A program made the position numbers and the translations under genes. Below are positions 9,724 through 19,300 of a DNA stretch of 40,435 nt, piece by piece (position 1 is the stretch's first letter; the number at the start of each line of letters is the position of its first letter). The DNA is taken from the NCBI GenBank assembly GCA_022822625.1, contig JAJEAV010000008.1, positions 1 through 40,435 on the forward strand, in the 5' to 3' direction. This DNA comes from Gammaproteobacteria bacterium. GTDB lineage: Bacteria > Pseudomonadota > Gammaproteobacteria > Arenicellales > Poriferihabitantaceae. The notes under the pieces are model-generated. The model ran no database searches and had not been told where the DNA came from. It saw only the letters and a program-made list of their open reading frames with translations.

Positions 9724-10476
9724 TTATGCGATGTTGCAGCTGGGAGTCAGCTCGTCAGCAAGTGCCTGTGCGGCATTGAAATCCAGAGTGCCTTCGTAAA
9801 TTGCGCGTCCGGTAATCGCCCCGATAATGCCACTTCCGGAGTCTTCCGCAAGCAGACGAATGTCATCCAGGTTGGTAACGCCTCCCGAAGCAATCACTGG
9901 AATGGTGATCGCTCCGGCCAAAGTGGCCGTTGCTGAAATGTTTACACCCTGAAGCATGCCGTCACGCGAAATGTCGGTATAGACAATCGAATCAACTCCA
10001 GCATGCTCAAAATTACGGGCAAGATCAATCGCACTGTGCCCGGAAATTTCCGACCAGCCTTCAATGGCAATTTTTCCATCATGGGCATCCAGGCCGACTA
10101 TTACCTGTCCCGGAAACTTGTTACACAGATCATCAATCATTTGCGGTTCGCGAACTGCCTGTGTCCCGATAATCACGTACTCAACCCCCGCCCGAATGTA
10201 GGCTGCTACGGTTTCTTCATTGCGAATGCCGCCTCCGATCTGGATCGGCACTTCAGGGTGGCTTTTGGCAATCTTGTGCACAATGTTCGCATTGACTGGT
10301 CTTCCCTGGGACGCACCATCCAGGTCTACGATATGAATCCGTCTGGCTCCCTGTTCTATCCAGTGCCCAGCCATGGCTGCCGGGTCATCGGAATAAGTGG
10401 TTTCCCGGTTCATGTCGCCTTGTTCGAGGCGCACACATTTCCCATCCTTGATGTCGATTGCAGGAATAATCAGCAT
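9724..10476 (-). CDS. hisA: ProFAR isomerase
   Basis: HisA isomerises the phosphoribosylformimino intermediate just before HisF/HisH. The 250-residue barrel shares the half-barrel repeats of HisF. The general base aspartate is in [19 protein letters not shown], the second catalytic aspartate in [17 protein letters not shown], and phosphate loops are IGGGIRNEE and [10 protein letters not shown]. Its start codon overlaps the end of hisH at base 10476, so the two are probably coupled. Confidence 0.97.
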   Translation of the reverse strand: MLIIPAIDIKDGKCVRLEQGDMNRETTYSDDPAAMAGHWIEQGARRIHIVDLDGASQGRPVNANIVHKIAKSHPEVPIQIGGGIRNEETVAAYIRAGVEYVIIGTQAVREPQMIDDLCNKFPGQVIVGLDAHDGKIAIEGWSEISGHSAIDLARNFEHAGVDSIVYTDISRDGMLQGVNISATATLAGAITIPVIASGGVTNLDDIRLLAEDSGSGIIGAITGRAIYEGTLDFNAAQALADELTPSCNIA

Positions 10477-11141
10477 TAACAGACTCCATTCCAGTTGATG
10501 AAATTCTTAAGCAGGGTCAGTCCGGCACGCTGGCTTTTCTCGGGATGAAACTGAACAGCGAACAAATTGCCCTGGGCGGCTGCCGAAGTGAAGGTAATCC
10601 CGTATTCGGTTTGTCCGGCGATCTGATCCGGATCCTGACTATCGGCATAGTAACTGTGTACAAAATAGAATCGATCACCGTCATGAATGTCTTTCCACAG
10701 CGGGTGATTTTTTGTGTGCCTGACACGGTTCCAGCCCATGTGTGGAATTTTTCGCGTATCCTGATTGACTCCTGACCCAAAACCGGTTTTGGCTTCCGAA
10801 AAATGCTTGACGGTTCCGGATATCAGGTCAAAGCCATTTTGCCCGCCGTTTTCACTACTGTAGCGATACAGTGCCTGCAGTCCCAGGCATATGCCGAGTA
10901 CTGGTTTACTGCCAAGCGCATTCATTACCGCCTGTCTTAGTTCAGAACCTGGCCCCAGTTGTTTCAGCCAGGTGCCTATTGCTCCCTGACCGGGCAGAAT
11001 CATGTGATCTGCTTCGGCGATTACCGATGGTTCGGCAGAAACATGAACCTCGGAATTCGGGCTGACTGTGTTGATTGCCTTGGTGACAGATCGAAGATTG
11101 CCGGTTCCCAGATCAACAACAACGACACGGCGCGACTGCAT
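10476..11141 (-). CDS. hisH: imidazole glycerol phosphate synthase, glutaminase subunit
   Basis: HisH is the class I glutamine amidotransferase that feeds ammonia to HisF. The 221-residue protein has the [12 protein letters not shown] start, the oxyanion and glycine-rich PGQGAIGTW segment, the nucleophile in [12 protein letters not shown], and the His-Glu pair in [10 protein letters not shown]. The triad is complete and length is normal. It lies 14 bases after hisB. Confidence 0.97.
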   Translation of the reverse strand: MQSRRVVVVDLGTGNLRSVTKAINTVSPNSEVHVSAEPSVIAEADHMILPGQGAIGTWLKQLGPGSELRQAVMNALGSKPVLGICLGLQALYRYSSENGGQNGFDLISGTVKHFSEAKTGFGSGVNQDTRKIPHMGWNRVRHTKNHPLWKDIHDGDRFYFVHSYYADSQDPDQIAGQTEYGITFTSAAAQGNLFAVQFHPEKSQRAGLTLLKNFINWNGVC

Positions 11142-11155
11142 GTCGATGCCCGGAA

Positions 11156-11746
11156 TCAGAGTACGCCCTTGGTTGAGGGTACTCCCGTGATTCGACTGTC
11201 AACAGTTACAGCAATTTTGAGAGCTCGACCAAAGGCCTTGAACAGGGTTTCGACAATATGGTGGGCGTTCTTACCGCGCAGACAGTCCATATGCATGGTG
11301 ACCAGGGCATGGTTGCAAAAGCCCTGAAAGAATTCATGCACCAGTGCCACGGAGAATTTGCCGATCATGCGATCTGGATATTCTACATCGCTCGTTAACA
11401 GCGGCCGTCCAGAGAAATCAAGCACCACTCGGCTTAATGCCTCATCAAGCGGAACATATGCATGACCGTAGCGGGTTATGCCCTTTTTATTTCCCAGTGC
11501 CTCGGCGACTGCCTGACCCAGTGTGATGCCAATGTCCTCGACGGTATGGTGGTCATCAATATGCAAATCTCCCTGGGCAGAAATATCAAGATCAATAATG
11601 CCATGACGAGCCACTTGCTCAAGCATGTGCTCCAGAAACGGAATATCGGTATTCAGAGAGCAGAGTCCGGTACCGTCGAGATTGACTTTCACCTCGACCA
11701 GTGTTTCATTGGTCTTTCTCGATATCTGTGATGTTCTTGCTGTCAT
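11156..11746 (-). CDS. hisB: imidazoleglycerol-phosphate dehydratase
   Basis: This is the monofunctional dehydratase (IGPD), 196 residues, without the histidinol-phosphatase domain that enteric HisB carries. Manganese-ligand motifs are present: [24 protein letters not shown], the second-half VHEFFQGF and [13 protein letters not shown]. It is the first visible gene of the hisB-H-A-F-(I) run, so the promoter should lie in the gap above 11747. hisG, hisD, hisC and hisE are not in the window. Confidence 0.97.
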   Translation of the reverse strand: MTARTSQISRKTNETLVEVKVNLDGTGLCSLNTDIPFLEHMLEQVARHGIIDLDISAQGDLHIDDHHTVEDIGITLGQAVAEALGNKKGITRYGHAYVPLDEALSRVVLDFSGRPLLTSDVEYPDRMIGKFSVALVHEFFQGFCNHALVTMHMDCLRGKNAHHIVETLFKAFGRALKIAVTVDSRITGVPSTKGVL

Positions 11747-12378
11747 TGTCCTAGCATCAGGTAGTCAGAGATGAATTGGAGTGTATGTGAGTTTGTAAAG
11801 AAGAGAACTGCCTTGGTTGGGAGGGTTTAAATATGACTGTTGAGACGAGGCTACCTGTATCCCACCACTTTCAGTCCGTAGCGTAACCCATCCTTCCAGT
11901 TTTATTGCCTATACCCACGGAATCCCGGATAGTACCACGTCTACCGACCGTTTCGACAATCCAGTTGCGTATTATTCAACACGATGAGCATGGAAAAATG
12001 CCGGTGAAAAGCTGGAAAAATCAGCATTTATTTCTTGGCATGCGGGGGCTTATTAGGTGATGTGGTTTGGTTGCCACCTGTTCCATAAAACACCAAATGG
12101 AAGACCCAGAAATACTATGACTATCGATGATCACAGTATTACGCTGTAAAAAATACAGGGCATCTTACGGACTACGCCATCAAGGGCGCAGGGCAGGTTC
12201 ACACCTATACTGGATATCTTGAGATACTGATTCCCGTTATCTCATCCTTGACTTTATGGAAAGGGGATAATCGCATCCCAGAATTAGATTGTTGCCGATG
12301 CAATCACATTTGCCCACCAAACCTCCTTTGAAGTAAAATGCTTCTTAATCATTTTCACTTTCACTCAGAGGGGAAACC
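11747..12378. other. 632-bp intergenic region without a supported gene
   Basis: This lies between divergent hisB and the small membrane protein gene. All frames are short and broken by stops, and I recognise no remnant. It should hold the his operon promoter. I looked for a his leader peptide (a run of histidine codons) and saw none. Confidence 0.5.
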
Positions 12379-12813
12379 ATGCTCAATCGTATTGGCGGCA
12401 TCTATCTCATTGCAATCGCCGTTATCGTAGCGGTACATACGGTGGCGGAACCCTTGTATCATTTTTCAGACGATGGACAAATGTACTCCTCAATTTGGTC
12501 TATCCTCAATCCCTTGATGGCTCTAGCCATCGTTTTAAGCATCATGGTCGCTTGGCAGTGCAAGCGTTCAGTATCCAAAAAGGATGAAGAAGGTCCAGTT
12601 TCCCGGGCTTTCCTTACTGCCAATACGCTATTTTTCGGCCTTTTCTTCTTTGGCATAATGTTTTTTTGGAACTGGTTCAACCTGCTGAGCCCGGGATATG
12701 TAGCCATCCCTAAGGAAACCGTCTCGCTCGTCTGGATCATCGTTGATGCGGCGTTGCCACTACTGTGGGCGACTACGGGGGTTATCCTGTTTCGTGGAAA
12801 AGCTTCGGAGTAA
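12379..12813 (+). CDS. four-helix membrane protein of unknown function
   Basis: I do not recognise this 144-residue protein as a named family. It has an N-terminal helix (GGIYLIAIAVIVAVHTVAEP), a second (ILNPLMALAIVLSIMVAW), a charged loop with KRSVSKKDEEGP, a third helix rich in Phe (TLFFGLFFFGIMFFWNWF) and a C-terminal helix (LVWIIVDAALPLLWATTGV). A CAGAGGGGAAACC ribosome binding site directly precedes the ATG, which supports translation. It stands alone between two long non-coding gaps. Confidence 0.7.
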   Translation: MLNRIGGIYLIAIAVIVAVHTVAEPLYHFSDDGQMYSSIWSILNPLMALAIVLSIMVAWQCKRSVSKKDEEGPVSRAFLTANTLFFGLFFFGIMFFWNWFNLLSPGYVAIPKETVSLVWIIVDAALPLLWATTGVILFRGKASE

Positions 12814-13209
12814 GAACGAGTCGTTCCCCAGAGTTTGCGATCAAATCTCATGTCGAAAAAACATGAGAAACTCGTGGTACAACAGGGTCAATGTTGATAC
12901 TCAAGATCGCCAGATAAATACTTGACCGACGAGTCAAATGACTCTATTTCATGTGGAATCCACCACACATCATGGTCAACCGCATAAAATCGGAACACCG
13001 TAAAAATTATTTTGGTTTACAATGTGTCGCCTCACGAGTAGCGAATGATTTGCCTTGATACGCTATCAATGAGCTCACTATGGATTATCTTTCCGCGATC
13101 TTGTCTTTACTGTTGACTGTTGCAGGCATTATATTTTGAATCTCCGAGACCGGATGATGTGAATATTTTGTAATTGACCAGCTATTACATGTTCAGGTAG
13201 AAGCAAACC
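12814..13209. other. 396-bp intergenic region with one possible micropeptide
   Basis: No ordinary gene is visible. At 13080-13139 an ATG opens a 19-residue hydrophobic frame (MDYLSAILSLLLTVAGIIF) that could be a one-helix micropeptide, but its ribosome binding site is weak and chance cannot be excluded. Confidence 0.35.
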
Positions 13210-13692
13210 ATGAGAAATAGTGTTCTGGATGTTTTGAGATATCTGTTCGAGGCAAGCCATTGGGCTGGTATTGAACCGGCCATGGACGAACAGCAAAGAG
13301 TAGTAGACCAGTTACAGGAGATGGGGTTCGACGAATATTCGATTGACCGAGCCTTCGACTGGATACAGAACCTGTCTTTTCTTGGCAAACCCGATGATGG
13401 AAACGTGGTCAGTGGACAACATAGTATTCGATACTACACTAATGAAGAAATCCAGCATCTCCCAGCCGGCATTCGAGGCTATATCACGGGTCTTGAGCAA
13501 GCTGGGATACTGGATACGGTTTCCCGGGAAATGATTATCAACCAATTGATGTTTCTGGAACCGGAGTCGATTGAGATGGATTCGGCCAAATGGGTTACCC
13601 TGGTGGTTCTGGATAATTATCCTGCAGGGCTTGGCCTGACACTGCCGGAAGAGAGTATGGTGGTAGAAGGTACATACCGCAATATGCATTGA
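13210..13692 (+). CDS. smg: Smg family protein (DUF494)
   Basis: This 160-residue protein matches the Smg/DUF494 family. It begins MRNSVLDVLRYLFEA, then has a D-x-x-x-x-V-x-x-L-x-x-MGFDEYSIDRAFDWIQNL helical segment, and ends with a domain containing LPAGIRGYITGLEQAGILD and WVTLVVLDNYP. The molecular role is not established. In gammaproteobacteria smg usually lies between dprA and topA; here topA follows directly, but dprA is absent upstream. Confidence 0.92.
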   Translation: MRNSVLDVLRYLFEASHWAGIEPAMDEQQRVVDQLQEMGFDEYSIDRAFDWIQNLSFLGKPDDGNVVSGQHSIRYYTNEEIQHLPAGIRGYITGLEQAGILDTVSREMIINQLMFLEPESIEMDSAKWVTLVVLDNYPAGLGLTLPEESMVVEGTYRNMH

Positions 13693-13747
13693 TTTAACCA
13701 AGGGGCACCCCCTGTACTTGACTGACGAAAAACCATTTGAAACGTAT

Positions 13748-16135
13748 ATGAGCAGACCCTTGATCATTGTTGAATCCCCTGCAAAAGCCAAATCAATAAC
13801 CCGTTATCTTGGTGGCGAGTTCAAGGCCCTGGCCTCCTATGGCCATGTCAGACAACTTCTGAGCAAAGATGGAGCGGTTAATCCTGAACAGGACTTCGAC
13901 ATGCGCTTTGAGACGGTCGACAAAAACAAGAAACATGTCGATGCAATTGTCATGGAGATGAAAAAATCGGATGCGCTGTATCTTGCAACTGACCCGGACC
14001 GAGAGGGAGAAGCAATTTCCTGGCACTTGCTTGAACTTCTCCGGAAGAGAGAGGCCATTGGTTCCAAACCAGTCTATCGGGTGGAGTTTTTCGAGATTAC
14101 TCCGTCTGCCGTTCAGGAGGCGGTAGAGAATCCTCGAGATATCTCTGGCAATCTGGTGGATGCACAACTCGCCCGCTCGGCCCTTGACCATCTTGTTGGC
14201 TTTAATCTCTCACCGCTGTTGTGGAAGAAAATTCGTACAGGTCTTTCGGCAGGACGGGTTCAAAGCCCCGCACTTCGCATGATTTGCGAGCGGGAGCAGG
14301 AAATCGAGGTGTTTGAACATCGGGAATATTGGACCATCGATGCAGATGTATCTCAATCCGGTCACAAGTTCGCGGCAAAACTGAGTGTTTACGCGGGTGA
14401 GAAAGTACAGAAATTTTCCATTATCGAAGAGGAGCAGGCAAAACGTGTCAGACAGACACTCAAGGAAGCTACCGATGGAAAACTGGATGTGCTGGATGTG
14501 GTTCATAAACAGAAGAAGCGCAATCCAGCCCCTCCTTTCACTACCTCTACCTTGCAGCAGGAAGCGTCCAGAAAACTCCGGTTCACAACCCGGAAAACCA
14601 TGCAGGTTGCCCAGCAACTGTATGAAGGGATTGATGTAAACGGTGAGTCAACTGGCTTGATTACCTATATGCGTACCGATTCGGTTTCGTTGGCCTCAAC
14701 GGCAGTTGATGAAATCCGTAAAGCGATTACAGAGCGATATGGTACCGAGATGTTGCCGAAAGCGCCGCGCCATTTCTCAAACAAGACCCGCAATGCACAG
14801 GAAGCCCATGAGGGCATCCGCCCGACATCAGCAATGCGTTTTCCGAGAAATCTGAAGTACGCCCTGTCTGAAGATCAGCACAAGCTGTATCAGTTGATCT
14901 GGAACCGGACCGTAGCGAGTCAAATGATGCATGCAGTCATCGATACCACAACTGTCGACCTGGGAGCTGGCCCGGCAGATGCGGTCAGGGGCGAAGGCTC
15001 GGATGTCCCGGCTTCTCAGACCGCTGAAACACGGCAGCAAGTGGGCATATTCAGAGCAAGCGGATCAACCATCCGCAACCCGGGGTTCATGTCGGTTTAT
15101 CTGGAAGATCAGGATGATGTGCCGGATTCGGACAAGAAAGAGGTGCTCTTGCCAAATCTCGAAAAGGGCATGCGGGTTGACTTGCTTGAAATCAAGTCCG
15201 AACAGCATTTTACTGAACCACCGCCCCGTTTTAATGAAGCCAGCCTCGTCAAAACACTGGAGAGTCATGGCATTGGAAGGCCATCGACCTACGCATCAAT
15301 AATCAGCACTCTGCAAAATCGCGGGTATGCGGAACTGGATGCCCGACGGTTCAAGCCGACTGATACTGGCAAGATCGTAAACAGGTTCCTGTCTGAGCAC
15401 TTTACGCGCTATGTGGACTATGAATTCACGGCCGAAATGGAGAGCGAACTCGATGCAATATCCCGCGGAGAGAAAAAATGGAAGGAGTTCATGAAACATT
15501 TCTGGGGGGATTTTTCAAAACAGGTGGTGGAAAAAGATGAAACACTGACTCGGGCCGATGTCAATCAGGCCAGAGCACTGGGATATGACCCAAAAACCGA
15601 CAAGCCGGTTTCCGTTCGCTTGGGTCGTTATGGTCCTTATGCACAGATCGGATCTCGAGACGATCAGGACCCCCCACGATTTGCAAGCCTGCTTCCCGGA
15701 CAGCAGCTTGACTCAATCACGCTTGATGAAGCACTGGCGCTTTTTGCATTCCCACGGCAGCTTGGCGAGAGTCACGAAGGAGAAAGCGTGACAGTCAATA
15801 TGGGACGTTATGGCCCTTATGTGAAGTGCGGCAAGGATAACGCCTCGTTGAAGAAGGAACAGGATCCCGGCACCATCGATTTACATGCTGCCCTTGAACT
15901 GATTGCCGAAAAAAGGGAATTTAATGCCAATCGCCTGATCAAGGAGTTTGCAGAACAGGGTATTCAGGTGCTAAATGGTCGATATGGCCCATATGTGACC
16001 GATGGGAAAAAGAATGTGACATTGCCCAAGAGCATGGAAGATCCTGGATCAATCACCCTCGAAGAATGCCTCGAATTAATCAGGAATGCGAAGCCCAAAT
16101 CGACCAAACAGAGAAGTGCCCGCTCCAGAAAGTAA
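13748..16135 (+). CDS. topA: DNA topoisomerase I
   Basis: This is a type IA topoisomerase that relaxes negative supercoils through a 5'-phosphotyrosine intermediate. From the ATG at 13748 it has 795 residues. The N-terminal Toprim domain reads LIIVESPAKAKSI...LATDPDREGEAISWH. The active-site tyrosine is Y307 in GLITYMRTDS. HEGIRPT and GRPSTYASIISTL are also conserved. The C-terminus has no four-cysteine zinc ribbons; instead it carries three repeats with a GRYGPYV core (VRLGRYGPYAQIG, VNMGRYGPYVKCG, LNGRYGPYVTDG), a different C-terminal type from Escherichia coli. A TTG at 13718 would add ten codons and has AAGGGG upstream at long spacing, so the start is uncertain. Confidence 0.96.
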   Translation: MSRPLIIVESPAKAKSITRYLGGEFKALASYGHVRQLLSKDGAVNPEQDFDMRFETVDKNKKHVDAIVMEMKKSDALYLATDPDREGEAISWHLLELLRKREAIGSKPVYRVEFFEITPSAVQEAVENPRDISGNLVDAQLARSALDHLVGFNLSPLLWKKIRTGLSAGRVQSPALRMICEREQEIEVFEHREYWTIDADVSQSGHKFAAKLSVYAGEKVQKFSIIEEEQAKRVRQTLKEATDGKLDVLDVVHKQKKRNPAPPFTTSTLQQEASRKLRFTTRKTMQVAQQLYEGIDVNGESTGLITYMRTDSVSLASTAVDEIRKAITERYGTEMLPKAPRHFSNKTRNAQEAHEGIRPTSAMRFPRNLKYALSEDQHKLYQLIWNRTVASQMMHAVIDTTTVDLGAGPADAVRGEGSDVPASQTAETRQQVGIFRASGSTIRNPGFMSVYLEDQDDVPDSDKKEVLLPNLEKGMRVDLLEIKSEQHFTEPPPRFNEASLVKTLESHGIGRPSTYASIISTLQNRGYAELDARRFKPTDTGKIVNRFLSEHFTRYVDYEFTAEMESELDAISRGEKKWKEFMKHFWGDFSKQVVEKDETLTRADVNQARALGYDPKTDKPVSVRLGRYGPYAQIGSRDDQDPPRFASLLPGQQLDSITLDEALALFAFPRQLGESHEGESVTVNMGRYGPYVKCGKDNASLKKEQDPGTIDLHAALELIAEKREFNANRLIKEFAEQGIQVLNGRYGPYVTDGKKNVTLPKSMEDPGSITLEECLELIRNAKPKSTKQRSARSRK

Positions 16136-16394
16136 CTGCTGCTATCTGCTTCGGAAATGTATTGAAACAGAGGTGTGTTCGGGGTTGTAGGCATGGGGAG
16201 GGATGGCCGCAAATATCCTCATTGCAGACTGGGTAATACTGTAGAGTGCGATGCCAGCCATCCGATGCCCCATCGTTCCATGATTGCGGCTCGTATTTCC
16301 CGGTCCATGACATGATTCATGTTCCACCGGATTCGAGAGACGAACCAACGGTTCTTGTCTCAGAATAACGGGACAAAACACGATCCGGTGTCGA

Positions 16395-19300
16395 ATGGAA
16401 ACATTGCTTGAATACTTTTCTGTCCGGTGCCTGTCGATTGATCTGGAAGTCGACCCAAGGACCGAACGGATCAAGGCTTTCGGTGCTATTCGTGGCGATA
16501 CGAAGATGGCCCTATCGCGCTCCGAAAAAGTGCGGGACAAGACACTCGCCGGACTCGACCGTTTTGCCGGGAGAATGGAATTCCTGCTGGGGCATAACCT
16601 AATCAACTTCGATCTTGTACATCTCGAGGCTGCCAATCCGAAGCTCGCCCTATTGGGATTGCCCAAAATCGATACGCTCTGGCTGAATCCGCTGGCCTTT
16701 CCCAGAAACCCTTATCATCATCTCGTCAAGCACTACAAGGATCCCCGACTCCTTGGTAGCCAGCACAATGACCCGGAAGAAGACTCGAAGCTGACGATAC
16801 AACTTCTGAATGATCAGCAGACAGCCTTACGAGAGAATACGGACCGATCCCTTCTCAAAGCATGGCACTGGCTGGTCACGGCTGGAGACAATGCGGAGGG
16901 CTTTGACGCATTCTTTCAATTCCTGCGCGGTAAATCGAGGCCGTCGGACAAATCGGTCAAGGGTCTAATCCTGGAATGGCTGGACTCAAGGGCTTGCCAG
17001 ACACATTGTCTTCAGATGATTGAGAATGCGGCAACGCTGGGATGGGACCTGGCTTATGCACTCGCCTGGATTTCCGTTGCTGGGGGCAATTCCGTTATGC
17101 CACCCTGGGTTGTCTATGAACATCCCGAGGCCTCACGGCTTGTCAAGAAGCTCAGAGACACCGCCTGCGGACATTCCGACTGTAGCTGGTGCCGCGAGTA
17201 TCACAATCCGGTGCGCGAACTTAAACGCTGGTTCGGTTTCGAACACTTCCGGCCGGTGCCGATGGACCCCGATTCGGAACGCCCGATGCAGGAAGTCATT
17301 GTCGAGTCATCCATGTCTGCCAAGCATGTGCTCGGAATTTTGCCTACGGGAACCGGAAAGTCCCTTTGCTATCAGTTGCCAGCCCTGTCACGTTATGACA
17401 AGACTGGTGCCCTGACGGTCGTGATCTCACCGCTGGTTGCCCTGATGTCCGACCAGGTTGATGGCATGGTAAGAAGTGGAATTGCATCTGCCGTGACCAT
17501 CAACGGTATGCTCTCTCTTCCGGAGAGACGAGATGCGCTGGAGCGCGTACGCTATGGTGATGTTGGCATCCTGATTATTTCCCCTGAACAACTGCGGAGC
17601 GTTTCGGTTCGGAATGCGCTCAAGCAACGACAGATCGGTGCTTGGGTAATCGACGAAGCGCACTGTCTCTCGAAATGGGGGCACGATTTTCGCCCTGACT
17701 ATCGTTATCTGGGACGCTTCATTCGTGAGTACTCCAAAGAAGATGAAATATCTCCTATCCTTGCCCTGACCGCCACTGCCAAGCCCGAGGTGAAAGACGA
17801 AATTATCAGACATTTCCGGGACAAGCTCGGCATCGAAATACTGACCTATGATGGTGGCAGTGGCCGCGACAACCTGGAATTCAGGGTTGTTCAGACCGAC
17901 CTTTCCAGAAAACAGGAAGATGTCTTCCAGATTCTTCATTCAGACCTCCTCAACCATCAGAAAGGGAGTGCGATCGTCTACTGCGCATTTCGTCGCCATA
18001 CCGAAGAAATGGCAGAGTTTCTGAATCTCAAAGGATCCCCATCAGCCTATTTTCATTCGAAGTTGACACCCGACCGGAAAAAGACCATTCAGGATCAGTT
18101 CATCGGCGGAGAGATTCGCGTCATCGTGGCAACCAATGCATTCGGGATGGGCATCGACAAGCCAGACGTGCGTCTTGTTATCCATGCCGACATCCCCGGT
18201 TCTCTTGAAAATTACATGCAGGAAGCCGGACGGGCAGGTCGAGACGGTGACAAGGCACATTGTGTCCTGCTGTTCACTATGGATGATGTCGAAAAACAGT
18301 TCGGCATGTCGGCAAGTTCCCGGCTCAGCCGGCAGGAAATCGCGGGGATTCTGAGAGCGCTGAAAAAGGTTGACTCCAAGAACCGAAGGCATGGCAACAA
18401 GCACGAAGCCGGGGAGGTCATAGTGACACCCGGTGAAATCCTGCTGGAAGACGACGAGAAGGTCTTCGAACGTGATGAGGCTACTGATGACACCCGAGTG
18501 AAGACGGCGATTTCATGGCTGGAAGATGCCATCCTTCTCTCCAGAGAAGAGAATCGCGTACAGGTCTATGCATCATCGCTGCTTGTTGGTTCCATCGAGG
18601 AGGCGCAAAAGAAGATCAATTCTCGTCAAGGGCGGGACTCCTATCGGATAAAGTTGCTCGACATCACTCGTACATTGATCAAGTCCAACCCGGATGAAGG
18701 GATTTCGACTGACGAGTTGATGGGTATAACGGGATTTACTTCCACAGAGGTGCAGAAGGCATTACACGATCTCGAAGAAATGGGCATTGCAAGCAATGAC
18801 ACGCCATTGACTGCCTATGTTCATGCCGGTGTAGAACGAAGTTCCAATCGGCGTCTTGACAATGCCTATGCCCTCGAAACCGCGCTGATCAGACATCTTC
18901 GCGAATCAGCGCCTGACCTAGCGGTTGGCGAAACTTCGACCTTGCACCTTCGCATTGCCGTGCAACGCCTTCGGGAAGATGGCGTTCCCAAACCACTGCT
19001 CGAACGGGTACTTCGAATTCTGCGGGGTCTGTCCCATGATGGACGGGGCGAGGGTGGATCGGGTAGCCTGGATCTGCGCATTCATGAAATGGAAAACGCA
19101 CGGATTACCTTGCGTCGACCGTGGGAGGCATTGGAGAAAACCGCCGAATTGCGGCGTGACGGTGCTTCGGTGCTGTTGGAACATTTGCTCGACTGTCTGC
19201 CATCTTCCGCCAGGGGCACGGATCTTCTCGCTGATACTACCCTGGGGGGCCTTAGGAAGGCTCTGGTGTCGGACCTTGAATTGAAACCAAGAATCAAGAA

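Noticed and set aside
821..14143. Depletion of GATATC sites as a sign of an old EcoRV-like system
   Set aside because: Sites are plainly present in core genes (821, 4536, 14138), so no strong depletion is evident; no full count was made.
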